Notes under the pieces: model-generated
What the model was told of the DNA's origin: nothing
What the model saw: the letters and a program-made list of their open reading frames with translations, nothing else
Database searches by the model: none
Source of the DNA: Asaia bogorensis
GTDB lineage: Bacteria > Pseudomonadota > Alphaproteobacteria > Acetobacterales > Acetobacteraceae
NCBI GenBank assembly: GCA_945886995.1
Contig: CAMCZJ010000210.1
Location: forward strand, 1 to 5,412
DNA length: 5,412 nt
Reading direction: 5' to 3'
Part shown: positions 1-5,412 of the stretch, piece after piece
Numbering within the stretch: the first letter of the stretch is position 1
How the letters are laid out: every line of letters starts with the position of its first letter
Program-made: the position numbers and the translations under genes

Positions 1-435
1 GTCTGGCTCGGCTGGCTGCCGGTCATCGGGCAGTGGCTGTCGCCGGTACTCATCCTCGCGGTTGATATCGCAGGACAGGTCGCAAAGCCGCTGCATGAGG
101 ATCTGAAGGAGGCTGCGACAGCCAGCCATATCCGCACGGCGCGCGCCAAGGGGTTGTCGCCGGCGCGCATCGTACTGCGTCACTTGCTGCCCAATGCGCT
201 CACCACGGTGGTGGCGCTGGGCGGGCTGATCTTGGCCGGCCTGATCGGCGGCGCGCTGACGATGGAGGTGCTGTTTGGCCTGCCTGGCCTGGGCACGCTC
301 GCCTACCAGGCAATCTCCGGGCGCGATTATCCGGTCATCCAGGCTGTGGTGCTGGTATTCGCGGTCGGCGTCGTGATGGTGAACTGGGCGACCGATGCGA
401 TCCAACGCAGCCTAGACCCAAGGCTGCGCCGATGA
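1..435 (+). CDS. Oligo/dipeptide ABC transporter permease, DppB/OppB type, C-terminal part (5' partial)
   Basis: Inner-membrane permease subunit of a peptide-type ABC importer; only the last 144 residues are in the window and the frame is open at the left edge. The cytoplasmic loop that docks on the ATPase is visible as HIRTARAKGLSPARIVLRHL (residues 43-62), the binding-protein-dependent permease motif. It is followed by hydrophobic segments at about 68-88 and 112-130. The DppB/OppB hallmarks are the E-x-L-F-x-x-P-G-L-G stretch (89-98), the RDYPV-x-Q stretch (108-114) and the terminal LDPRLR (138-143). A DppC-type permease would instead show an LSFLGLG-like segment and a longer loop, so I assign the B type. 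The TGA stop overlaps the ATG of the downstream ATPase (ATGA), which indicates one operon and translational coupling. DppC is more often the permease next to the ATPases, so the gene order upstream may be C-B or C may be missing. An in-frame TTG at 154 is internal, not the start. The transported compound cannot be read from this fragment. Confidence 0.9.
   Translation, partial: VWLGWLPVIGQWLSPVLILAVDIAGQVAKPLHEDLKEAATASHIRTARAKGLSPARIVLRHLLPNALTTVVALGGLILAGLIGGALTMEVLFGLPGLGTLAYQAISGRDYPVIQAVVLVFAVGVVMVNWATDAIQRSLDPRLRR
420..423 (+). promoter_or_regulatory. Ribosome binding site of the fused ATPase gene
   Basis: An AAGG sequence lies inside the end of the permease gene, 8 bases before the ATG at 432. 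It supports that ATG as the start, in addition to likely coupling through the overlapping stop codon. It is a short match and of moderate strength. Confidence 0.45.
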
Positions 436-2051
436 ATGGGGTTCCGCTTGTGGCCCTGCGCGACTTCAGGGTGCGCTTCGGCGATGCAACCGCCGTTGAT
501 GGCATTTCCCTGACGCTCCAACCCGGTGAGACCTTGGCGCTGGTGGGTGAGAGTGGCTCCGGCAAGTCGCTGACCGCGCTCGGCATTGCCGGGCTGGCCC
601 CATCTGCAGCGCAGCTTTCGGGCAGCCTCAGGATCGACGGCGTGGAAATGCTGGGCGCGTCAGAACGCGCCTGGCGCGCACGCCGCGGGGCACGCATCGG
701 CATGGTCTTCCAGGAGGCGATGGGCAGCCTCAATCCCTCGATGCGGATTGGCGCGCAAATCGCCGAGGCGATCACCGCCCATCGAAGCGTGCCAAAGGCC
801 GAGATCGCGTGCCGCGTACATGACGCCTTGACCGAAGTCGGCCTGCCCGATCCGCACGGCAAGGCTGCTGCCTTCCCGCACCAGCTCTCCGGCGGCCAGC
901 AGCAGCGCGTGATGATCGCCATGGCTTTGGCCGCCGATCCGGCGCTGTTGATCGCGGATGAACCAACCACCGCGCTGGATACAACGGTGCAGGCGCAAAT
1001 ACTGGCGCTGCTGGCCGCGCTGCAGGCACGGCGTGGGCTTGCGATGCTTTTCGTCTCGCACGATCTGGCGGTGGTCGAGGGCATCGCCCAGAGGGCGGCC
1101 GTGATGCGGCATGGCAAGGTGGTGGAGGCCGGGCCGACGGCGCAGGTTTTTGCTGCGCCTTCCCACCCCTATACGGCGGCACTGCTCGCAAGCCGCCCCA
1201 GCCAGGCTCAGCGCATCGGCGCGGTGGATAGGCGATCCCTGCCGGCGCTCGAGATTGAAGACCTCACGGTCATGTTCAGGCCACATCGTTTGGGGGGCGC
1301 GAAGCTGCGCGCGGTCGATGGCGTTACGCTCAGCATTGCGGCTGGCGAAGCGTTGGGCTTGGTGGGCGAGAGCGGGTCGGGCAAGAGCACGCTGGCCAAG
1401 GCTGTTTTGGGGCTCGTTAGGCCGGCCAAGGGGTTCATCCGCGTCTTCGGCCACGACCCAGCAGCGCCGGCCGACCGCAAAGCGATGGCGCGGGCCGTGC
1501 AGATGGTGTTCCAGGACGCTGCCGGTAGCCTGAACCCACGCCTGACCATCGCTCAAATTCTTGCCGAACCGCTGGCGGTCCATGGATTGGCCCCACCCAC
1601 ACGGCGCCGCGCCCATGCGCGGCAGCTGTTGGAGGAGGTTGGGCTCACGGCCACGCATCTGGATCGCTATCCGCATCAGCTTTCGGGCGGGCAAAGGCAA
1701 CGCGTCGCGATCGCCCGCGCCTTGGCGGTCGATCCCAAGCTACTGGTCTGTGATGAGCCGGTCTCGGCGCTCGACATGACAGTGCAGGCGCAAGTGCTGG
1801 ATTTGCTCGCCCGCATCCGGCGCGAACGCGGCTTGGCGCTGCTTTTCATCGGCCATGACCTTGAAACCGTCGGTGCTGTGTCGGACCGGATCGCGGTGAT
1901 GAAGGATGGGCGAGTTATCGAGATCGGCGCCGCCGAAGCCATTTTGCAACGCCCTGCCAATGCCTTCACGCAAGCCCTGGTCGCCGCGATGCCACGCCGC
2001 CGTGCGGGGCGGGGATGCGCCGCCGAATTGCTGGCAGTGGCCGAAGCTTGA
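432..2051 (+). CDS. Peptide ABC transporter ATPase, fused DppD-DppF (two nucleotide-binding domains)
   Basis: Cytoplasmic motor of the peptide importer; ATP binding and hydrolysis drive the adjacent permeases. At 539 residues it is about twice the length of one subunit and contains two full ATP-binding domains. Domain 1: Walker A GESGSGKS (39-46), Q-loop Gln94, signature LSGGQ (152-156), Walker B LLIADE (172-177), D-loop near Asp183, switch His210, then HPYT (245-248) in the C-terminal extension typical of Opp/Dpp ATPases. Domain 2: Walker A GESGSGKS (312-319), Gln361, LSGGQ (417-421), LLVCDE (437-442), switch His475. All catalytic elements are intact in both halves, so both sites should work. 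In the second half the HPYT extension is degenerate (NAFT at 510-513), and the residue before the switch His is Gly rather than the usual Ser. Fused DppD/DppF proteins are a known arrangement, also seen in glutathione importer GsiA and YejF. Cargo is therefore peptides or peptide-like molecules, but nickel, opine or glutathione cannot be excluded. The start overlaps the permease stop by 4 bases. Confidence 0.95.
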   Translation: MNGVPLVALRDFRVRFGDATAVDGISLTLQPGETLALVGESGSGKSLTALGIAGLAPSAAQLSGSLRIDGVEMLGASERAWRARRGARIGMVFQEAMGSLNPSMRIGAQIAEAITAHRSVPKAEIACRVHDALTEVGLPDPHGKAAAFPHQLSGGQQQRVMIAMALAADPALLIADEPTTALDTTVQAQILALLAALQARRGLAMLFVSHDLAVVEGIAQRAAVMRHGKVVEAGPTAQVFAAPSHPYTAALLASRPSQAQRIGAVDRRSLPALEIEDLTVMFRPHRLGGAKLRAVDGVTLSIAAGEALGLVGESGSGKSTLAKAVLGLVRPAKGFIRVFGHDPAAPADRKAMARAVQMVFQDAAGSLNPRLTIAQILAEPLAVHGLAPPTRRRAHARQLLEEVGLTATHLDRYPHQLSGGQRQRVAIARALAVDPKLLVCDEPVSALDMTVQAQVLDLLARIRRERGLALLFIGHDLETVGAVSDRIAVMKDGRVIEIGAAEAILQRPANAFTQALVAAMPRRRAGRGCAAELLAVAEA

Positions 2052-2064
2052 CCGCGTATCAGAG

Positions 2065-2069
2065 AGGAG
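2065..2069 (+). promoter_or_regulatory. Strong ribosome binding site deciding a TTG start
   Basis: AGGAG lies in the 26-base gap after the ATPase stop, 8 bases before the TTG at 2078. This near-ideal spacing is the main reason for choosing the TTG over the in-frame ATG at 2015, which lies inside the ATPase gene with no such site, and over the in-frame GTG at 2087, which is too far from it. Confidence 0.75.
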
Positions 2070-2077
2070 ATCCTACC

Positions 2078-2953
2078 TTGCCTATCGTGACCGTCCAGTT
2101 CTCCGATCCTGTGCCGCCAGGCGCGCCGCTACTGCTGGCGCCGCTGTTTCCGGATGCCTTCGGCTATCGCCTTGAAAGCTTTGAGGTCGAGCATGGGGAG
2201 GTGGTGGACCAGCTGCGCACCGCCAATTCGGCGCAGGAAGCCTATGTCATTCGCCCGACCGCGGCGCCGATCCGGCCTGTCCTGCATTATCGCCTGGAAG
2301 CCTTCGATGGCGACCCGCCGGAGTGGATCTGGACACCGCCCGCCACACGCTATGTGATTCCCTCGGCCGAGTTGCAGGGCTTCATCACGAAGCTGGTACA
2401 GGGTGCGTCGAACGAGGCGGAGGCGTTGCAGCGCATCGTTGATCATGCGGCAGATCACTTCTGGTACGGGCATGGGCCGGGCAGCCTGATGGAGGGGCGC
2501 GCCGATGTGCCTTTGCTCACCAAGCCAACGCGCGGGCATTGCCTGGACATGCATGGGTATTGCGTGGCCGCTTGCCGCGCTGCTGGGCTCACGGCTGCCT
2601 ATACCGCCGGCTTCTGGTTCAAGGAGGGCAGCGACCGAGCGCCCGGCATGCATTGCTGGTTCGTGGCGAGGGTGGATGGGCAGATCGTGCACTACGACGT
2701 CGCGCACCAGTTGAAGCTGCCGACCCGGCCAGTGCTGCCCGGCCTCAATCCGGTGCCGGGCGTGCGGTTCTTGGCGGCCGTCGGGAAGGGGCTGCGCTTG
2801 CCGTTCGCTGGCAGCGTGCTCGAATTGCCGCATTTCGCCAGATTCATCTGGCTGACGGAGGACGGGCGAGAGCATCATCCGGCCCATGCGCTCCTTCTGG
2901 ATGCAAAGCAATCTGGCGCTGAGCGAATTTCGCCTGATGGTCCCAGTTGCTGA
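2078..2953 (+). CDS. Transglutaminase-like cysteine enzyme, cytoplasmic, TTG start
   Basis: Protein of 291 residues with a transglutaminase-like (papain-fold) core. What is seen: the nucleophile region RGHCLDMHGYCVAACRAAGL with Cys155 at the start of a helix, the GMHCWFVARVDG region with His192, and the HYDVAHQ region with Asp207. These are in the order and spacing of the Cys-His-Asp triad. The first ~95 residues look beta-rich and resemble the N-terminal domain often found before this core; an Ala/Glu-rich helix (about 110-128) leads into it. There is no signal peptide or membrane segment, so a cytoplasmic location is inferred. Most bacterial members are thought to be amide- or peptide-cleaving enzymes rather than protein cross-linkers. 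The gene lies 26 bases after the peptide-transporter ATPase on the same strand, so it is probably the last gene of that operon, and its substrate may be something the transporter brings in. That role is inference; the exact reaction is unknown. An ATG at 2015 would add 21 residues and overlap the ATPase gene by 37 bases, but it is less likely. Confidence 0.85.
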   Translation: MPIVTVQFSDPVPPGAPLLLAPLFPDAFGYRLESFEVEHGEVVDQLRTANSAQEAYVIRPTAAPIRPVLHYRLEAFDGDPPEWIWTPPATRYVIPSAELQGFITKLVQGASNEAEALQRIVDHAADHFWYGHGPGSLMEGRADVPLLTKPTRGHCLDMHGYCVAACRAAGLTAAYTAGFWFKEGSDRAPGMHCWFVARVDGQIVHYDVAHQLKLPTRPVLPGLNPVPGVRFLAAVGKGLRLPFAGSVLELPHFARFIWLTEDGREHHPAHALLLDAKQSGAERISPDGPSC

Positions 2954-2956
2954 TGG

Positions 2957-2980
2957 GCTGGCAAGCTTCTCCGTGCCAGC
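2957..2980. terminator. Possible hairpin between convergent genes (weak terminator candidate)
   Basis: GCTGGCA (2957-2963) and TGCCAGC (2974-2980) form a perfect 7-bp inverted repeat around a 10-base loop, starting 3 bases after the transglutaminase stop codon. The place is right for ending the + strand operon, and also the convergent phn operon read through from the other side. No run of T follows on either strand, so it is not a classical intrinsic terminator. The rest of the 2954-3033 gap shows nothing else I can identify. Confidence 0.3.
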
Positions 2981-3033
2981 ACTGCTGAGAGAAACATCAT
3001 CGGTGAAGATAGGCTTGATGGCGGAGCGAAAGA

Positions 3034-3780
3034 TCAGCCCGGATGAGCGCCGTAGAGTTCCTGAAAGGCGTTCTGATCGAAGGCATTGACGCCGACATCG
3101 AGCAACTTACGCCCACCGCGAAGTGCGACTACGCGATCAGCGTAGCGCCGCGCCAAATCCACCTGATGAAGTGCACAGACAACAGCGATCCCAGTTTCCC
3201 GCGCGATATTGCGCAATATGCCGAGGACATTTTCGGCCGATTGGGGATCTAGGCTAGAGACGGGTTCATCGGCCAAGAGAAGGCGGGCCTGCTGCGCTAG
3301 GACGCGCGCAATCGCCACGCGCTGCTGCTGGCCACCTGAAAGCGAATCAGCGCGCTGACCAGCACGTTCGAGCAAGCCAACGCGATCCAAGGCGGCTAGG
3401 GCCAATTGCCGGTCAGCGCGGGTAAATTGCCTAAGCACTACCCGCAAAGTTGACGCATGCCCCATGCGACCGGCCAGCACGTTATCCATGGCCGAAAGCC
3501 GACCAATCAGGTTGAACTGCTGAAAAATCAGACCTACGTCACGTCTGGCCAGACGCAATTCCTGCCCACCAAGCGCAGACATATCACGCCCCAGCACCCG
3601 AACTACGCCTATATCCGGCGCCACTAGGCGCGTGACACAGCGGAACAATGTGGATTTGCCGGCCCCTGATGGACCAAGCAACGCCACAAATTCACCGGGA
3701 TCCACAACGAAGGATACGTCATCAAGTGCCAGCGTAGTGCCGTAACGCTTGGTCACGGTCTCGATCAAAAGTGAATGCAT
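3034..3780 (-). CDS. phnC: Phosphonate/phosphite-type ABC transporter ATPase PhnC
   Basis: Cytoplasmic ATPase energising uptake through PhnE. With the ATG at 3780 it has 248 residues, normal for PhnC. Seen: Walker A GPSGAGKS (36-43), Q-loop QQFNLIGRLSAMDNVLAGRM starting at Gln87, signature LSGGQQQR (147-154), Walker B LLLADE (167-172) followed by PVSSLDP, and the switch region ALHQVDLARRYADR with His205. The FNLIGRL, STLR and LHQVDLA stretches are characteristic of the PhnC/PtxA branch rather than of amino-acid or metal importers. A TTG at 3786, directly after the phnE stop, is in frame and would add two residues (M-K); I prefer the ATG because the resulting N-terminus fits the family, but neither has a clear ribosome binding site, so translation may be coupled to phnE. 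It is the last visible gene of the phnD-phnE-phnC cluster and runs towards the peptide-transporter operon. Confidence 0.93.
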   Translation of the reverse strand: MHSLLIETVTKRYGTTLALDDVSFVVDPGEFVALLGPSGAGKSTLFRCVTRLVAPDIGVVRVLGRDMSALGGQELRLARRDVGLIFQQFNLIGRLSAMDNVLAGRMGHASTLRVVLRQFTRADRQLALAALDRVGLLERAGQRADSLSGGQQQRVAIARVLAQQARLLLADEPVSSLDPQSAENVLGILRNIARETGIAVVCALHQVDLARRYADRVVALRGGRKLLDVGVNAFDQNAFQELYGAHPG

Positions 3781-3786
3781 TTTCAA

Positions 3787-4608
3787 TTAGACCAACCGAC
3801 GCCGAAGCCATGCAGAGAATTGGTCAATCGCGGTCACCATGATAAGCACAATCACGGAAAGCGTAAAAAGCTTCGGAAAATCCAGAAGGTCAATCGCTGC
3901 CTTGATTTCAATGCCTATGCCACCCGCACCCACAATGCCGAGAATAGTGGAGGTGCGAACATTTGCTTCCCAAACATAGAGCGAGACGGAAGCCAGATTC
4001 GGCAAAACAGCGGGTAGCATTGCATAAGTTACGATCTTGGTGCGATTTGCTCCTGAAAGTGCTGCTGCCTCCAGTGGCGCAGAGGGCAGGGTTTCAATCG
4101 CCTCAGCATTGAGCTTAGCGATGACACCCATGGAATGCACAATCATTCCCAGCACGCCGGCGAAGGGCCCAAGGCCTACGGCAGCAACAAAAAGTAGCGC
4201 GAAAACAACGGTATCAATTCCACGAAACGCATTGACTGCCCAGCGTACCGGAAGAGAGAGTGCGGGCGAAGGCGTGACATTGCGCGCGATGAAGACCGAA
4301 AGGGGAAAGGCCAGCAATGTGGCTACTACCGTGCCTACTGTGGCGATGGCGACTGTTTCAAGGCCACGGAGCGCAAAGGCATCAAGATCAATGAGCAGGG
4401 GCGGCCAAGCTTTCGCCGCCCAGTTAAGTAGGCGTGGCAACCCATTGATCAGCGCTTCTGGGTCCACCTGAGCAAGCCGAATGCAAAGCGCCAGGAAACC
4501 CAGGAGCAAAATAGCCACGCAGGCACGCGCGATATTCGCGGCAGAGAAGGGGCGAAACGGTGCTTCTACGTAACTTCCGTCCGGCAGCCTGCGTGGAAAG
4601 TCGGACAC
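3787..4608 (-). CDS. phnE: Phosphonate/phosphite-type ABC transporter permease PhnE
   Basis: Inner-membrane permease of 273 residues, close to the family norm. Hydrophobic segments are visible at about 28-46, 83-107, 133-157, 197-212 and 247-263. The family-specific VGLGPFAGVLG stretch lies at 144-154. The ATPase-docking loop with the EAA motif follows: E180-A-A, Gly186, then the LP at 198-199. Further on is a TSTILGIVGAGGIG-like stretch (219-232) typical of PhnE. The segment before VGLGPFAG reads FRGIDTVVFALLFVA, where many PhnE proteins have an R-x-I-P-E/D version. The start is GTG at 4608, three bases after the phnD stop codon; there is only a poorly spaced GAGG overlapping the phnD stop, so translational coupling to phnD is likely. 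No other usable start lies nearby, and the N-terminal PRRLPDGSYVEAPFRPF stretch is a plausible cytoplasmic tail. It pairs with PhnD upstream and PhnC downstream. Confidence 0.93.
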   Translation of the reverse strand: MSDFPRRLPDGSYVEAPFRPFSAANIARACVAILLLGFLALCIRLAQVDPEALINGLPRLLNWAAKAWPPLLIDLDAFALRGLETVAIATVGTVVATLLAFPLSVFIARNVTPSPALSLPVRWAVNAFRGIDTVVFALLFVAAVGLGPFAGVLGMIVHSMGVIAKLNAEAIETLPSAPLEAAALSGANRTKIVTYAMLPAVLPNLASVSLYVWEANVRTSTILGIVGAGGIGIEIKAAIDLLDFPKLFTLSVIVLIMVTAIDQFSAWLRRRLV

Positions 4609-4611
4609 GCC

Positions 4612-5412
4612 TCAGGCTGCGCGGAGCACGCCAAGGTCGCGGCCCATCTGCTCAAGCCCCCGATAGGGTTCATGCGTGGCCGGCACAAAGCCAGTATAGG
4701 GCCATGGCAGCGATTCCAATTCGGACTGCGTCAGGCCAGCAAAAAGTTCGCCGATACGACGGGCCATTCCGTCTTCCATGCCGCGCCGCACTACAACACA
4801 TTCATTGGGGAGCGGTTCGGATTCCCAAATAATCTGATTGGATGTCGCGTTGATCGTCCCATTGCGGATCATCGTATTGCGATGCGTATCCCAGCCAGTG
4901 GCCAGATCGACCTGACCGTTGATCGTCGCCATCTGTGCGGCGGCTGCGGAGGCGCCTTCGGCGTAGCGGCTGAAAAAGCTCTGCGGATCAATGCCCTTGC
5001 TGCGCAGGAAATGCGTGGGCACCAGCCAGCCCGAAGTCGATCCCCGATCCAGCATCTGCATGGATAGACCGCGAGCTTCCTCAGGGAAACGCGCAATGCT
5101 CAAGCCAGGTCGGCCAACGATGATGGCCTTGTACGTCGGGATACCATTGACCAGCATCGTATTCACGATACGGCTGCCACCATTCACATGGGCCAGGATG
5201 TAACCCCAAGGGCCCATCTGCGCGATATCAATCTGCTCATTTTGAAGCGCTACAGAAATACCAGCCCAGTCGTTGGCGACATTAAGCGTGAGGCTTAAAC
5301 CGAGACGTTCGGCGACCAAGCGATAGAGAGGCTCCCACACGCGGCGTGTATCCGCCTGGGTGGGCTGCTGCGGGCCAAGGCCCACACGCAATGCACCGCG
5401 CGATTGAGCATG
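4612..5412 (-). CDS. phnD: Phosphonate/phosphite-type ABC transporter substrate-binding protein PhnD (5' partial)
   Basis: Periplasmic binding protein of the importer; 266 residues are visible and the frame is open to the right edge. The edge residues read H-A-Q-S-R-G-A-L before the first mature strand (RVGLGPQQP), which looks like a signal-peptide cleavage region (..HA|QS..), so the true start and signal peptide lie outside. The TTG at 5391 is therefore internal, not the start. Seen, numbering from that TTG codon: EPLYRLVAERLG (20-31), DIAQMGPWGYILAH (55-68), GIPTYKAIIVGRPG (83-96), LDRGSTSGWLVP (114-125) carrying the STSG phosphoryl-binding motif at 118-121, and NGQVDLAT (158-165). The STSG motif and layout place it in the PhnD/PtxB family. 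Compared with E. coli PhnD, as I recall it, the ligand-contacting His, Tyr and one acidic residue are not conserved, so the ligand could be phosphite, another phosphonate or something else. It ends 3 bases before phnE and is the first visible gene of the cluster; any promoter would be beyond the window. Confidence 0.9.
   Translation of the reverse strand, partial: HAQSRGALRVGLGPQQPTQADTRRVWEPLYRLVAERLGLSLTLNVANDWAGISVALQNEQIDIAQMGPWGYILAHVNGGSRIVNTMLVNGIPTYKAIIVGRPGLSIARFPEEARGLSMQMLDRGSTSGWLVPTHFLRSKGIDPQSFFSRYAEGASAAAAQMATINGQVDLATGWDTHRNTMIRNGTINATSNQIIWESEPLPNECVVVRRGMEDGMARRIGELFAGLTQSELESLPWPYTGFVPATHEPYRGLEQMGRDLGVLRAA

Noticed and set aside
335..1117. Long open frame on the - strand (260 codons) opposite the ATPase gene
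   Set aside because: It lies wholly within the antisense of a motif-rich ATPase gene, and its translation is a low-complexity Ala/Ser/Arg mix typical of GC-rich shadow frames.
660..1700. 346-codon open frame on the - strand
   Set aside because: Antisense shadow of both ATPase domains; no recognisable domain and no ribosome binding site seen.
987..1793. Identical 12-base direct repeat GTGCAGGCGCAA at 987-998 and 1782-1793
   Set aside because: Both copies encode the conserved TVQAQ segment after Walker B in the two homologous ATPase domains, so this is protein homology, not a mobile or regulatory repeat.
2015..2077. ATG at 2015 as the start of the transglutaminase-like gene
   Set aside because: It would overlap the ATPase gene by 37 bases and has no good ribosome binding site, whereas the TTG at 2078 has AGGAG at ideal spacing.
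2129..2911. 260-codon open frame on the - strand opposite the transglutaminase-like gene
   Set aside because: The + strand frame carries a clear catalytic triad and a good ribosome binding site; this one shows no family features.
2886..3089. 67-codon + strand frame crossing the intergenic junction
   Set aside because: It overlaps the end of the transglutaminase gene and the end of phnC on the other strand. There is no good ribosome binding site or recognisable domain.
4037..4471. 144-codon + strand frame opposite phnE
   Set aside because: The - strand frame has the EAA motif and membrane segments of PhnE; the + frame is a Ser/Ala/Thr-rich shadow.
4612..5391. phnD as a complete gene starting at the TTG at 5391
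   Set aside because: The frame stays open to 5412, the upstream residues look like a signal-peptide end, and a binding protein lacking its signal peptide would not reach the periplasm.

Overview
This window looks like a chromosomal nutrient-uptake region from a GC-rich, Gram-negative bacterium. Protein style and a possible signal-peptide remnant at the right edge suggest a proteobacterium, probably an alphaproteobacterium, but no marker gene here fixes the taxon. It holds two convergent gene clusters. No RNA gene, insertion sequence, CRISPR array or phage gene was seen.

Left cluster (1-2953, + strand, GC-rich). This is the 3' end of an oligo/dipeptide ABC importer operon. It starts with the C-terminal part of a DppB/OppB-type permease, cut by the window edge. 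The permease overlaps by 4 bases a 539-residue ATPase that fuses two complete ATP-binding domains (DppD-like plus DppF-like). After 26 bases comes a transglutaminase-like cysteine enzyme with a visible Cys-His-Asp triad, which most likely starts at a TTG codon behind a strong ribosome binding site. The transporter would import peptides or peptide-like compounds. The transglutaminase-like protein has no signal peptide, so it may act on the imported substrate in the cytoplasm; that link is inferred from position only.

Junction (2954-3033). About 80 non-coding bases separate the two convergent clusters. They contain a 7-bp inverted repeat just after the transglutaminase stop codon and no clear T-tract.

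Right cluster (5412-3034, - strand, less GC-rich in places). This is a compact phosphonate/phosphite-type ABC importer in the order phnD (binding protein), phnE (permease), phnC (ATPase), with gaps of 3 and about 6 bases. phnD runs off the right edge: its reading frame stays open to the last base, and the residues there look like the end of a signal peptide. PhnD keeps the STSG phosphoryl-binding motif but seems to lack other residues known from E. coli PhnD, so its true ligand is uncertain. No phosphonate-degrading enzyme gene lies in the window.

The most interesting points are the transglutaminase-like enzyme attached to a peptide importer operon, the divergent PhnD pocket, and the change in base composition at the junction.
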